From contig JAWKHX010000013.1 in NCBI GenBank assembly GCA_041394605.1, positions 86,867-150,866 of the forward strand: 64,000 bases of DNA, written 5' to 3'. The translations under genes and the position numbers were made by a program. The stretch is from UBA668 sp041394605. Its GTDB lineage: Bacteria > Actinomycetota > Acidimicrobiia > Acidimicrobiales > Ilumatobacteraceae. Below are positions 1 through 10,100 of this stretch, piece by piece. A model generated the notes under the pieces. The model made no database searches, was not told the origin of the DNA, and was given only the letters and a program-made list of their open reading frames with translations. How positions within the stretch are numbered: the stretch's first letter is position 1; each line of letters opens with the position of its first letter.

Positions 1-55
1 CCACGAGGAGCTTGCGGTACGGCCGCAGGTAGACGCGCAGGAGGCGGAGGAGCAT
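1..55 (-). CDS. ABC exporter (permease/ATPase) N-terminus, partial
   Basis: The reverse strand from position 55 starts with ATG and reads MLLRLLRVYLRPYRKLLV before the window edge. This short Leu/Arg-rich amphipathic start is typical of actinobacterial MsbA-like ABC exporters, where it precedes the first membrane helix. Only 18 residues are visible, so family membership is inferred from the N-terminal pattern alone and no catalytic motif can be checked. It is divergent from the downstream VapBC pair. Confidence 0.4.
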   Translation of the reverse strand, partial: MLLRLLRVYLRPYRKLLV

Positions 56-173
56 GAGGCGACCATCTTGCCGGTGAATCGTGGGCTTCAACGAGTCATG
101 CCGCGCCGGTGTGACGCATGGCGTCGGGCCCAGCCGGAGTGCGTCGGTGCTGCACTAGCCTTCGCTCCGGTGT

Positions 174-179
174 TACACT
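174..179 (+). promoter_or_regulatory. -10 box of a leaderless promoter for vapB
   Basis: TACACT ends 7 nt before the GTG at 187, so transcription would begin at the start codon itself. There is no Shine-Dalgarno sequence before this GTG, which fits a leaderless transcript. The same TANNNT spacing recurs before several genes in this window. Confidence 0.5.
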
Positions 180-186
180 CTCCCTC

Positions 187-423
187 GTGCCGACCGTCAA
201 GCAGCGCATCACCATCACGGCCACGGGTGACCTGGAGGAGATCCTGCAGATCGAGCAGCGCCTGCACCCGGAGCTCAGCCCGTCCGCCCTGGTGGCGATG
301 CTGGTGCGTCGTGGGCATGAAGCCGGCGGCGAACCGAGGCGGGCGCTGGTGGAAGCGCTGGCTGGCGGGCATCACTACCCGGCCGGCTATCTGGACGGCC
401 TGCGAGACGAATGGCCCCGTTGA
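187..423 (+). CDS. VapB-type antitoxin
   Basis: This small protein (78 residues) lies directly upstream of, and overlaps by 13 bp, a PIN-domain gene, the standard layout of a vapBC toxin-antitoxin pair. The N-terminal part (VKQRITITATGDLEEILQI) could form a ribbon-helix-helix-type DNA-binding segment, and the acidic C-terminus would wrap the toxin; both are inferred from family habit. The GTG at 187 is chosen because it sits 7 nt after a TACACT box and the upstream in-frame extension is not protein-like. It would neutralise the toxin and repress its own operon. Confidence 0.6.
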   Translation: MPTVKQRITITATGDLEEILQIEQRLHPELSPSALVAMLVRRGHEAGGEPRRALVEALAGGHHYPAGYLDGLRDEWPR

Positions 424-791
424 TCGTCGCCGACGCCAGTGTGTTGATCGGCTGGCTCGACGACCGCGATCCCCATCACCAGGAGGCCATCGATGTCCTG
501 GCCGCCGTGGAACGCTTCATCGTCCATCCGTTGACGCTCGCCGAGGTGTTGGTGCACCCGGCCCGCACTGGCCGCGAGGGTGAGGTGGTGTCCAGCCTGG
601 AGGCGATCGGGATGGTGCTGTCCACCCAGCCGATGGACCCCGTGGGTCTGGCCCGGTTGAGGGTCGCCAGCCGGCTGAAGATGCCCGACTGCGTGGTGCT
701 GTGGTGCGCCCGGGCACACGGAGCGGACGTCGCGACGTTCGACGACGCCCTCCGCTCGGCTGCAGCGGTCGACGCCCGCGACGGCCGGTGA
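411..791 (+). CDS. VapC-type PIN-domain ribonuclease toxin
   Basis: A protein of 126 residues with the PIN fold hallmarks: an N-terminal Asp in VADASVLIGWL, a middle acidic residue in HPLTLAEVLV, and a late Asp pair in ATFDDAL, with a conserved Asp in RLKMPDCVVL. These acidic residues bind the Mg2+ used for RNA cleavage in the VapC family. The ATG overlaps the end of the antitoxin gene, giving translational coupling. Targets are usually tRNA or rRNA loops, but none can be read from sequence. The length is normal for VapC and no frame break is seen. Confidence 0.8.
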   Translation: MAPLIVADASVLIGWLDDRDPHHQEAIDVLAAVERFIVHPLTLAEVLVHPARTGREGEVVSSLEAIGMVLSTQPMDPVGLARLRVASRLKMPDCVVLWCARAHGADVATFDDALRSAAAVDARDGR

Positions 792-799
792 GCGGGTCG

Positions 800-805
800 T
801 AGAGT
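800..805 (+). promoter_or_regulatory. -10 box of a leaderless promoter (serine hydrolase)
   Basis: TAGAGT lies 7 nt before the GTG at 813, inside GTAGAGTCGGCGCCGTG. Nearly the same string (GTAGAGTCGCAGGCGTG) stands before the 29-residue peptide gene at 11613, supporting a real promoter and leaderless start. Confidence 0.45.
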
Positions 806-812
806 CGGCGCC

Positions 813-1979
813 GTGACGGAACGGACCTGGACGCGGCGGGCGCTGCTGGGCGGGGGCGCGGCGGCCGCCGCGACGACCGTGCTGGCTGCCTGCGCGGACG
901 ACGGCGAGATCACCGTCGAGACGCTGGCGCCGCCGGAATCAGCGCCGACCACCGGCGACCCGACCCCGACGGCGACGGTGGTGACCACTGTGGCGGGAGA
1001 GCCGCCGCCCACGTTGGCCGACGCGGCCGACGACGCCTACGTGCCGCCACCGCACGGGGCGGGGGAGTGGGCCACGGTCGCGCCTGCGGACGCGGGGTTC
1101 ACCGAGGAGGGCATCGCCGCGGTGGTGGACCTGGTGGGCAGCCGCGCCAGCGACAGCTTCATCCTGCTCCGCCACGGGCGGATCGTGGCCGAGGCCTACT
1201 GGCGCGGCGCGGACCAGGAGTGGACCCGCGACATCGCCTCGTGCCAGAAGAGCGTCACCAGCACGCTGGTCGGGGTCGCCCGCGACGAGGGGCTGCTGAC
1301 GTTGGACGACACGGTCACCAGCCACCTCGGCGCCGGCTGGTCCGCCGCGGCCGAGGCCGACGAGGCGCTGATCACCGTCCGCCACCTGCTGACGATGACC
1401 AGCGGCCTCGGCCCGCTGACACTCAAGGCCAAGACGGCGCCGGGCGAGGTGTGGGAGTACAACACCAATGCCTACCAGAAGTTGCGCCCGGTGCTGGAGG
1501 CCGCCACCGGCCAAGGCATCGACTCGCTCACCCGGGCGTGGCTGCTGGACACCGTGGGCGCCAGCGAGCAGGCGACGTGGCGGCAGCGGCGTACGCAGGA
1601 CCCCACGGGCGACCGCCTGTGGGGGTTGGAGTTGACGGTGCGCGACATGGCCCGCTTCGGGCTGATGGCCATGCGCGGCGGCATGTGGGGCGACACCCGG
1701 GTGCTGCCCGACGGCTGGCTGGCCGAGAGTTGGACGCCCATCCCGCAGAATGCCGGCTACGGCTACCTGTGGTGGCTGCTCGGGGCGATCGCCCTGTCGC
1801 CCGGCGTGCCGGAGGACGCCGTGGCCGCCCTCGGCGCCGCCGACCAGAAGATCTACGTGATCCCGTCGATCGACCTGGTCTGCTGCCGCCAGGGCTCCGC
1901 CGCCGGTACCGAGACCGAAGCCGAGTCCCCCTTCGACCAGGCACTGCTGGAGGCGCTCCTCGCCGCCGTCGCCACCTGA
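813..1979 (+). CDS. Tat-exported lipoprotein, beta-lactamase-fold serine hydrolase
   Basis: Residues 1-26 form a twin-arginine lipoprotein signal (TRRALLGG, then a lipobox ending LAAC), so the enzyme should be anchored on the outside of the membrane. After a Pro/Thr-rich linker (about 30-75) comes a beta-lactamase/penicillin-binding-protein-type hydrolase. It has the SxxK nucleophile motif in IASCQKSVTST (S143, K146) and a YNTN segment at the usual YxN position. This family includes esterases, D-aminopeptidases and carboxypeptidases, so the substrate is unknown. The GTG start follows a TAGAGT box at 800-805 with a 7-nt gap and no ribosome binding site. At 388 residues it is full length and unbroken. 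Confidence 0.8.
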   Translation: MTERTWTRRALLGGGAAAAATTVLAACADDGEITVETLAPPESAPTTGDPTPTATVVTTVAGEPPPTLADAADDAYVPPPHGAGEWATVAPADAGFTEEGIAAVVDLVGSRASDSFILLRHGRIVAEAYWRGADQEWTRDIASCQKSVTSTLVGVARDEGLLTLDDTVTSHLGAGWSAAAEADEALITVRHLLTMTSGLGPLTLKAKTAPGEVWEYNTNAYQKLRPVLEAATGQGIDSLTRAWLLDTVGASEQATWRQRRTQDPTGDRLWGLELTVRDMARFGLMAMRGGMWGDTRVLPDGWLAESWTPIPQNAGYGYLWWLLGAIALSPGVPEDAVAALGAADQKIYVIPSIDLVCCRQGSAAGTETEAESPFDQALLEALLAAVAT

Positions 1980-2063
1980 CGGGCGGGGATTGCTGCCCAA
2001 CGCCGACATGAGTCAGCGAAACGCGCTGGCGCGACCCATTCCGTTGTTGGATACGATAACGAC

Positions 2064-2804
2064 GTGACGCAGTCTCGCCGGCCCGATCTCCCCATGGGGG
2101 AGTCTGGTGTGGTGCCTCGTGGCTCGAACCTTGCACCCGGTCCGCCGTCGCTCGACGATGTCCTGGAGAGCGCCGCCCGGCTGCAACAGGTCGTCCCGGG
2201 CGCCGTGCTCGTCGGTGACAGTGCGGCCGCGCACCACGCGCGGCACCGACTCTCACTCGACCATGATCATGTGCTGAGCGATCTGGAGTCCCGGTTCGAC
2301 ACCGTGCTCGACAACCTCGAGGCGATGGGCGACTGGAGCACCGTCCGGGTGGGCCACGGCAAGATCATCCTCGGCAGCCTCGGCGACATCGAGACGGGTG
2401 TCCGCCAGATGATCCGGGAGCGCCCGTTGGAGACCGAGCGCGTGGAAATTCGCGGGCGCTCGCTGGTGGTGCCGACCGAGCCGGAGACGCTGCGGATCAA
2501 GGCGTGGCTGGCGATCCAGCGCAACCAGACTCGCGATTACCTCGACATCGCCGCACTCGCCGACCACATGGGCATCCCCAAGGCGGCCGCGGTCCTCGAC
2601 GAGATCGACGAGTTCTACGCAGACCGGGTCGGCAGCGGGTCCATCGTGACCCAACTCGTCCGCCAACTCGCCGATCCGCGCCCGAGGGATGCGGCGGTCA
2701 TCACGCAACTCTCCACCTACAAGCAACTCGACAGCCGCTGGCACGACTGGAAGGCCGTGCGCGCGGTGCTGACCGACCTGGCTCAGCACGTGGTGACCCC
2801 GTGA
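2064..2804 (+). CDS. AbiEii-like nucleotidyltransferase, probable toxin
   Basis: This 246-residue protein looks like the nucleotidyltransferase-fold toxins of the AbiEii/MenT group. It has an early GDSAAAHHAR segment followed by RLSLDHDHVL, the position of the RxTxDxD-type metal-binding motif, and a later conserved stretch in VVPTEPETLRIKAWLAIQRN. The second half (TRDYLDIAALADHMG) is typical of the family. Such toxins transfer nucleotides to tRNA or other targets. The following XRE-type gene overlaps by 4 bp and is the likely antitoxin or regulator. The GTG at 2064 follows a TACGAT box at 2052-2057; an ATG at 2094 is a possible alternative start. Confidence 0.65.
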   Translation: MTQSRRPDLPMGESGVVPRGSNLAPGPPSLDDVLESAARLQQVVPGAVLVGDSAAAHHARHRLSLDHDHVLSDLESRFDTVLDNLEAMGDWSTVRVGHGKIILGSLGDIETGVRQMIRERPLETERVEIRGRSLVVPTEPETLRIKAWLAIQRNQTRDYLDIAALADHMGIPKAAAVLDEIDEFYADRVGSGSIVTQLVRQLADPRPRDAAVITQLSTYKQLDSRWHDWKAVRAVLTDLAQHVVTP

Positions 2805-3289
2805 CGAGCACCCCGCTCCGCAACGTGGATGTCGATCTCACAGCGCCGGTCGAGGACTGGCCGTTCGAAGCCCTCGCAACCGTGCTCGACCGCGGCACGG
2901 TGGGCGAGTGGCGGCGCGTCGTCGCGGCCATCCGCAGCCAGCCGTGGGGCACCGTTGCCCGCAACACCGAGACGATCATCGGCTGGGGCGAGCGCTACGG
3001 CGTCGACGCACTGCTCGAGGAGGCGATCCGCCGTGCCCGCCGCGACTTCCAGGTGGCAGCGCGCCGCAAGCACGGCCAGCGTCTGCGCCGCCTGCGGTTG
3101 TCGGCAGGGCTGACCCTGCGTGAGCTCGGCGCAGCGACCGGCATCACGGCCGCCAACTTGTCGAAGTACGAGAACGGCCTGATGTCGCCGACGCTGGACA
3201 CCGTCGAGCGCATCGAGCAGGCCCTCGCCGTACAGCGGCCCCGCGCGCTCGAGGGCGACGGTGCGGACGCCGCGGCGATCGCCCCCTGA
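2801..3289 (+). CDS. XRE-family HTH protein, probable antitoxin/regulator
   Basis: The GTG start overlaps the stop of the nucleotidyltransferase gene (GTGA), showing translational coupling. The protein has 162 residues. The N-terminal half (about 1-85) is helical, and the C-terminal half carries a clear XRE helix-turn-helix: RLRRLRLSAGLTLRELG, then ATGITAANLSKYENG and SPTLDTVERIEQAL. Paired with an AbiEii-like enzyme, it most likely represses the operon and neutralises the partner. This role is inferred from context and not from a known antitoxin domain. Confidence 0.65.
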   Translation: MTSTPLRNVDVDLTAPVEDWPFEALATVLDRGTVGEWRRVVAAIRSQPWGTVARNTETIIGWGERYGVDALLEEAIRRARRDFQVAARRKHGQRLRRLRLSAGLTLRELGAATGITAANLSKYENGLMSPTLDTVERIEQALAVQRPRALEGDGADAAAIAP

Positions 3290-3297
3290 TGCTTTCG

Positions 3298-3729
3298 CTA
3301 GTGGGGGCGGTCCTGACGGTCGGGGTGCGGCACCGGGCGGAGGTCGAGATCGGCGATGTTGGTGTAGTCGTCGGGGTTGACGGTGTAGAGCGGCAGCCTG
3401 CTGGCGACGGCGATGGAGGCGATCAGCGCGTCGTAGGCGCGGGTCTTCGGCTTCCGGCCGGCGGCTCGTAGACCGGCGGCGACTCGCCCGAAGGCGCGCG
3501 CGGCGGCGGTGTCGAAGGGCAGCGGCTCGAAGTCGTGCTCCGCCTGCTGGACGTGGGCCTGCCGCGCGGCGCGTTCGTGCTCGTCCGTGGCCACCAGTGG
3601 GCCGACGCTGAGCTCGGCGAGTGTGATGGTGGTGATCGTCGGGCGTGACGACAGCAAGGCGGGGTCGCTGATGCGCGGCAGCAGGATGACCGTGTTCGTG
3701 TCCAGGATCCCGTCGGGAGCTTCGTTCAC
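3298..3729 (-). CDS. PIN-domain ribonuclease toxin (VapC-like)
   Basis: Reads NEAPDGILDTNTVILLPR at the N-terminus, with the PIN catalytic Asp in ILDTN, a Glu in TITLAELSVG, an Asp in RAYDALIAS and a late Asp pair in VNPDDY, giving a complete acidic metal site. The order and spacing match FitB/VapC-like type II toxins. The GTG at 3729 overlaps the stop of the antitoxin gene (GTGA), so the two are co-translated. Length is 143 residues. It is convergent with the XRE gene, with 8 bp between stops. Confidence 0.8.
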   Translation of the reverse strand: MNEAPDGILDTNTVILLPRISDPALLSSRPTITTITLAELSVGPLVATDEHERAARQAHVQQAEHDFEPLPFDTAAARAFGRVAAGLRAAGRKPKTRAYDALIASIAVASRLPLYTVNPDDYTNIADLDLRPVPHPDRQDRPH

Positions 3730-3962
3730 AGCGACGCGTCCAGTGCTGCGTCGACGTCCTCGCGGAAGCGACCGGGGTCGACCGCTGGCAGGTTCCGCCA
3801 CCGGCCGAGCAGCGTTGCCGCATCCAGCGGACGGGGCCGCAGTGGGCGGAGCTCTGCCACCTCATGCCCGTCGCGCGTGACCACGATGGTGTCCCCGCCC
3901 AGCACGCGATCGATCACGTCACCACCGTTGTTGCGCAGTTCCCTGATGGTGACGGTCTTCAT
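3726..3962 (-). CDS. Phd/YefM-type antitoxin
   Basis: A protein of 78 residues starting MKTVTIRELRNNGGDVIDRV, followed by GDTIVVTRDGHEVAELRPL, which is the classic Phd/YefM DNA-binding N-terminal fold. The C-terminal tail (DPGRFREDVDAALDASL) is the part expected to bind the PIN toxin encoded immediately downstream. The ATG is preceded on the reverse strand by TACATT and a 6-nt gap, suggesting leaderless expression. A perfect palindrome just upstream (3975-3984) is a likely autoregulatory operator. Confidence 0.8.
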   Translation of the reverse strand: MKTVTIRELRNNGGDVIDRVLGGDTIVVTRDGHEVAELRPLRPRPLDAATLLGRWRNLPAVDPGRFREDVDAALDASL

Positions 3963-3974
3963 GGGGGGAATGTA

Positions 3975-3984
3975 TCACGCGTGA
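3975..3984. promoter_or_regulatory. Palindromic operator before the antitoxin gene
   Basis: TCACGCGTGA is a perfect 10-bp palindrome directly upstream of the -10-like TACATT (3969-3974, reverse strand). Phd-type antitoxins repress their own promoters through such palindromes, so this is the most likely binding site. Binding is inferred. Confidence 0.45.
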
Positions 3985-4170
3985 GACGGACCCCGTCCGA
4001 AGGCCCCGGAAAGAACCGAATCATCCCGAGGAGCGATCACTCAGAAAACTCCTTGACGGCACAGGGGGGGGGCGGCGCATGATCCGGTGGCTGATCGACC
4101 ACGGAAAGCGATGATGGCTCCCGTCTCAGGCAGCAGGTCAACACATCCCTGTCGTTGAATGGAGCCCACA

Positions 4171-7100
4171 ATGAGGCGTGCAGTCCGCTGCATCGTGTCG
4201 GTCGCGGTGTCGGTGGCGGTCCTTGGTATCGCCGTTCCTCGGGTGTCGGTTGCCGAGTCGCCAGTGAGCGTCACCACCATCCCGCCGGGCTCTGGCACGC
4301 CGGTGACGGGGGAGCCGCCGGTGCTCGGGTCGTCGACGTCTGCTGGTGCTGGCGTGGCGGAGCGGCCATCGCCGGTGGGGCTGCATCTTCCCACTGCAAC
4401 TTCGCTGTCTCCTTCCGCAGTGGCGACCGATCGGGGTGCCAATGCCTTCGACGCGGAGACGTCGGTGGAGCATCCGGAGTTGCGTACTCAGTTCTCGAAG
4501 ACGTACGCGAATGCGGACGGAACGTGGTCGGTGCAGCAGTCGTCGATGCCGTTGCACTTCCGTGACGGCCGTGGTCGGTGGGCGGACATCGACAACCGCA
4601 TTGTGCGTCGTTCGGATGGGACGTTGACGAACTCGGCGAACGAGTGGTCGGTGACCTTCGAGCCGATGGTGTCGGGTCGGGGCGTGTCGTTGATCACTTC
4701 GGATGGCACTGTGCGGTTCGTCGCCGAGGATGCGGCTTCGGTGGTGCCGACGATTGAGCCTGACGGCGTCTCTGTGCGTTACGCCGACGTGGTGCCGGGG
4801 TCGGACCTCGTGTACCGGGTCACCGGTGCCGGCGTGGAGGAGTTGTTGGTGGTGAAGTCGCCTTCGTCGACGGCTGCGGTGTCGTTCACCTTCGACGGTG
4901 TGGGGCTGGAGCGGGTGCCTGGTGGTCTGCGCGGTCGTGGGGCGTCGGCGTTGGCTGGGAGGCTGACCGTTTCCGAGCCGGAGTCGTTCACCGCCGAAGG
5001 TCGGGCGATGGACGCAGCCGCTCAGGTGTTCTCGGTGTCGGTGGTCGACGCGAACCGGTCGCGGGTGATCGTGGGCTTGAAAGCATCCTCGATCAAGTCA
5101 TTGCCCGCGACTGCGTTCCCGTTGACCGTGGACCCCACGGTGAACCTGACCGCGTCGTCCCTCATCGCGTACGGCAACTACTTGTCGAACGGGTCGGTGT
5201 ATACGACCTTCAATGACGGGTATGCGCGGGTGGGCAACCCGTATCTGTCGTCGACGTCGACGGTGCGTTACCGGTCGGTGGTGAACTTCAACTACTCCGC
5301 CTACTACGGCGCCGACGTGTTGGATGCGTGGCTGACCACATCGGTGGCCTCGGGGAGCGGCGCTGGGGCGCGGACCTTGAAGGCGTTCTGGGCGGATCAG
5401 TGGGGGTTCCACTATTCGAATCAGCCGCGGTACCTGACGGCGCCGCCGGCGCTGTCGTACGCGAACAGCTGGTCCTACCCGTACATGGTGTCGTCGATGA
5501 ACACCGGCGTCGAGAATCACACCGGCAGCAGTCTGAACGTGTTGTACGACGCGTGGACGGTCAACAGTGCCGCCGGTGGGGCGTTGCTGCTGCAGGGAGA
5601 TGAGTCTGCGGCATACACGTTGAAGAAGTTCACCGTCAGTGTCTGGCTGACCATCAACTGGAAGCCGTCCGTGCCATCGCTGATCTCACCGGCCAACGGC
5701 ATCAGTTCGCACAACATGACGCAGACATTGTCTGCTTCCACCTCGACCGACCCGGATGGGGATGCGCTCAGCTACCAGTTCTACTGGTGCTCCGACTCCG
5801 GGTGTACGACGAAGAACTACTTCTCCGGCACGCCGACCGTGGCTGGTGGGACGGTGTCGCAGACGGTGACGTTCCCGTCGAACGCCTATGGCCAGACCTT
5901 GTACTGGGGTGTGCGGGTCACCGACAACCTCACGCCGGCGGTGTTCAGCGCGTCTCGTTCGATCGCGTTCACGAACGCCGCGCCAACGGCGACACTGACG
6001 TCGCCGGTGAACGGAGCGTTGATTGTCCTCGCGGCCGGGGTGTCCGGACAACCTCCCACGCTGTCAGCGCAGGTCGCGGACAGCGACGACCTCACGGTGA
6101 ACTACCGGTTCGAGCTCACCCCTGCATCGGGCTCCGGGGTGGTGGCGGCGTCGCCGTGGGCGTCGGTGACGCAGTCCGCACTGGGCGCTGGGGCAGCAGT
6201 GTCGTTCCAGATTCCCGCCTGGTTGGATACGAAGGGCTCGTACAACTGGGTCGTCAAGGTCAGCGACACCAACGGCGCCGCCGGTTCATCGTCGGTGTTC
6301 TCGCTCAAGGCGCAGTCCCGGCTTGGGGCGGACGCGGTGTCGCCGATGCAACCGGTCGGGCCCGTATCGGTCAACCTGGCCACGGGCAACGTGTTCGTCG
6401 CGGCGGGTTCCGGAAAGTCGGTGGCGACAGTTGGCGGGCCGCTGTCGGTGGGATTCGCCTACAACTCGCAGGACACCTCGATGGTCGGCATGCGCGGCAC
6501 CTACTACGTCGACTCGAACTCCAACGACTCACCGGACGCCGGTGAGGTGAAGCTGGTCCGCACCGACTCGTTGGTGTCGTTCAACTGGGGCACAGGAAGC
6601 CCGGCCGAGTCGGTGCCGATCGACAACTTCAAGGTCCGCTGGGAGGGGAACTTCCAGGTGCCTGCTTCCGGTTCGTGGCGGTTCGCCGGCGGCCGCGACG
6701 ACAACCTGAAGATCACCGTCACCGTCAATGGTGGCTCCCCACAGGTGGTCTACAACACGGTGTGTTGCCTGGCGCTCGGCGACCCGGCCGCGTTCAGTTC
6801 GGCGACGCCAATCACTTTGAACACGAACGATCAGGTGAGCGTTCGGGTCGACTACGCGGAGTTCACCGGCCTGGCGTACGTGGATCTGCGTGCCACGCTC
6901 AACGGTGGCTCCGAGATCCTTCCGGTGTTCACCACCGACACGGTGTCGATGCCGACCGGTTGGACGATGTCCGCTGACACGGGAATTGCACCGCTGTGGG
7001 TGTCGGCGGAGATCGGCACCGAGACGATCGTGCTGACCGCGGCAGACGGCTCCGAGACCGGCTGGGTCAAGACCACCAGCGGCGGGCACACCGGTTGGGT

Positions 7101-10100
7101 GGCCCCGGCGGAAACAGACGATGTGCTGGCCGTCAACCCGGACGGCACGATCACCGTGAACGCCGCTGACGGGCTGGTCTACGAGTTCGGCGTCAACGGG
7201 GTCTTGACCGAGGTGACCACGCCTGCTGACGACCTGAAACCCGCTGGCGGGAAGATGGTCTACTCGACCGGTACCTACACGGCGTTGCCTGCCCGGCTGA
7301 TCCGCATCGAGGATCGGCTGGCGACGACCAGGTGGATCAAGCTGTACTACAACCAGCCAGGCCTCGACACCGGCTGTCCCGCCCCGCTCGCCGGCATGGA
7401 CGCCGCCGCACCTGCCGGGATGCTCTGTGCGCTGGAGTACCCCGACGGCACTACGAGCAGGGTGTATTACCAGGCCGGCCTCGTTGCCCGCATCAGTGAC
7501 CCCGGTGACGAATCCAACACGGCGACCGGAATGACCGCGGCGCCCGAGGGGCGGGCCGTCACCGACCTGCGGTGGACGAGCGGTCAGCTCACCAGCATCG
7601 TCACGCCGTCCGACAACGACCGGATCAACTCGCAGGCCGGCGGCTCCATCCCTGCGGGCGAGCAGATCCCGACCGGCGACCTCGCCACGGCGATCGCCTG
7701 GACCGGCAACCGGCCGACCACCATCACCCTGCCACGGCCGGCAGTCGGGCAGAACCGACCCTCCACTTCGATCACCTACGGCAACCTCACCAGCAGTGTG
7801 TCGCTCGCCGGTCTGCCGGTGACCGCCCGTGTCGTGACCTTCGACGTCGCCGGCCGCCTGCTGACCGACACCGATTCGGTTGGCCGTCAGACGACCAACG
7901 TCTGGGCGATCAGCACCGACGCCCTCTTGAGGACAACCTCCGGCGGCCGCACGACCAGCACCATCTACGACCCGGACTGGCACCCAGTCGACAGTTGGGG
8001 ACCCGCCGCGACCTCGTGCTTCACATCCACAGCACCACCGGTGCCCACCGAGTGGATGTCCTATCCTCCGAACGGGAGCTGCACCGGCCAGGTACCGCAC
8101 AGCCACACCGACTACGACCACAACCTCTCCGGGCTGACCGGCACCATCTGGGCCAACACCACCTGGACCGGCACAGCGGTCGAGCACGCCAACGCGCCGG
8201 GTAGCACCATCAACTACAACGACACCCGCAGCGCCTACGCGGGCGGCTGGTCCGCCCGCTACACCGGGCTGCTGTACCCGCCGTCAACGGGTAGCTACAC
8301 CCTCACCTTCTACACCGCCAACGCCACCAGCGCCACGCTGTGGATCGACGACATCCAGTACGCCAGCCTGTCCGGCACCCAAGGCACCGCCGTCGTCCGG
8401 ACGTTCAGCGCCGGCGATCCGATCCGCATCCGCCTGGACGTGAAGACGACCTCGACCACGGAGAACGTGTCCCTGTGGTGGACCACACCGACCAACGGGA
8501 CAGCCCAACCGGTACCGAACACCGTCCTGAAGCCAGGCTTCTGGTACGCAACTCGAACCGTCAGCGACGACACCTCCGGTTCCAGCCAGGTGCCGGCACA
8601 GTCCGTCACCGAATCCCGGTTCGACGAGGGCATCGACCCCGCCTACGGCATCCTCACCTCCACCACCGTCGACCCCGGCGGTCTGTCGCTGACCACCAGG
8701 GAAGGCTTCGAGACCCCGGGTGCTGGCTCTCTTCTCCGCCGCAAGAGCCGGACCCTGCCGGCATTTGCCGGGCAGACACCGTCGACGGTGAACTCGACCA
8801 GCTACGACTACTACAGCGCCACCGCGACCGCGACCAACCCGTGTGTCGCCGGCTCGCCGGCGGTCGCCCAGGCAGGCCTGCTGCAGACCCGAACGGACCC
8901 GACGCCGGCCTCGGGCCCCGCGGTCGGCACCGAAACCGTCTACGACATCCTCGGCCGACCGGTGGCCAGCCGGTACGTCGGGGCCACCACCTGGACCTGC
9001 ACCAGCTACGACGCCCGCGGGCGCGTGACCCAGGTCGTGATACCGCAATCGGACACCGTCCCCGCCGGGAGAACCGTCACCGCCACCTACCGGGTCAACG
9101 GCGACGCGTACACCACGGCAGTCACCGACTCGGCGGGCACGATCACCAACGTGGTCGACGCCCTCGGCCGCACCGTGAAAACCATCGACGTGTGGGGCGT
9201 GACCACCGTGTCCGTCTACGACCAGTTGAGCCGCCTCACCTCGGCCACCACCACCATCGGGACGCACACCTCCACCACCGGCTACACCTACGACAACGCC
9301 GGCCGGGTGACCGCCCAGACCCTCGGCGGGGCGACCATCGCCACCGTCACCTACAGCCCCGACAACGCCACGCTCGACCCGGGCAAACTGCTGTCGGTCA
9401 CCTACCCGGCTGGTGGCGGCAACGCCGGGAACGGCACCACCGGCACCTACAGCTATGACGCGCTGGGTCGTACGGTCGGGATCTCCTGGGCCGGCCCCGG
9501 TGGCACGGTCACCAGTGACACGGTGACCCGGTCACTGTCTGGTCGGGTGCTCGCGGAGACCGTCGATGGCACCCTGGCGTGGACGTACACCTATGACGGT
9601 GTCGGCAGGTTGACCCGTGCGGTCGGCTCTGGGCATGACTTCCAGTATGGGTACGCTGCCAGCGGCGGGTGTGGGGTGAACACGGCAGCCGGGAACAACT
9701 CGAACCGGACCAGCCTCACCGACAATGGCAGCACCGTCGGTTCGTACTGTTACGACAACACGGACCGGCTGACGTCCGCTACTCAGTCGGGATACGGTGG
9801 CGCGATCATGTACGACGCCCGCGGGAACACCACCACGATTGCCGGGCAGAGCTTGTCGTTCGACTATGCGGGCCGGAACACTGGCATCTCGGCGGGTGGC
9901 ACCACGGTCGCCTATACGAGTGATGCGGTCGACCGGATCGTCACCAGGACCGAGAACGGGACCGGCTACCGGTTCGGGTACACGGGCCCGGGTGACACGT
10001 CGAGCTACACCCTGAACACGTCGAATGTGGTGGTCGATGAGACGATCGGCCTGCCCGGAGGGGTATCAGCGAACGTTGGTGTCGGGGTCTGGTCCTATCC

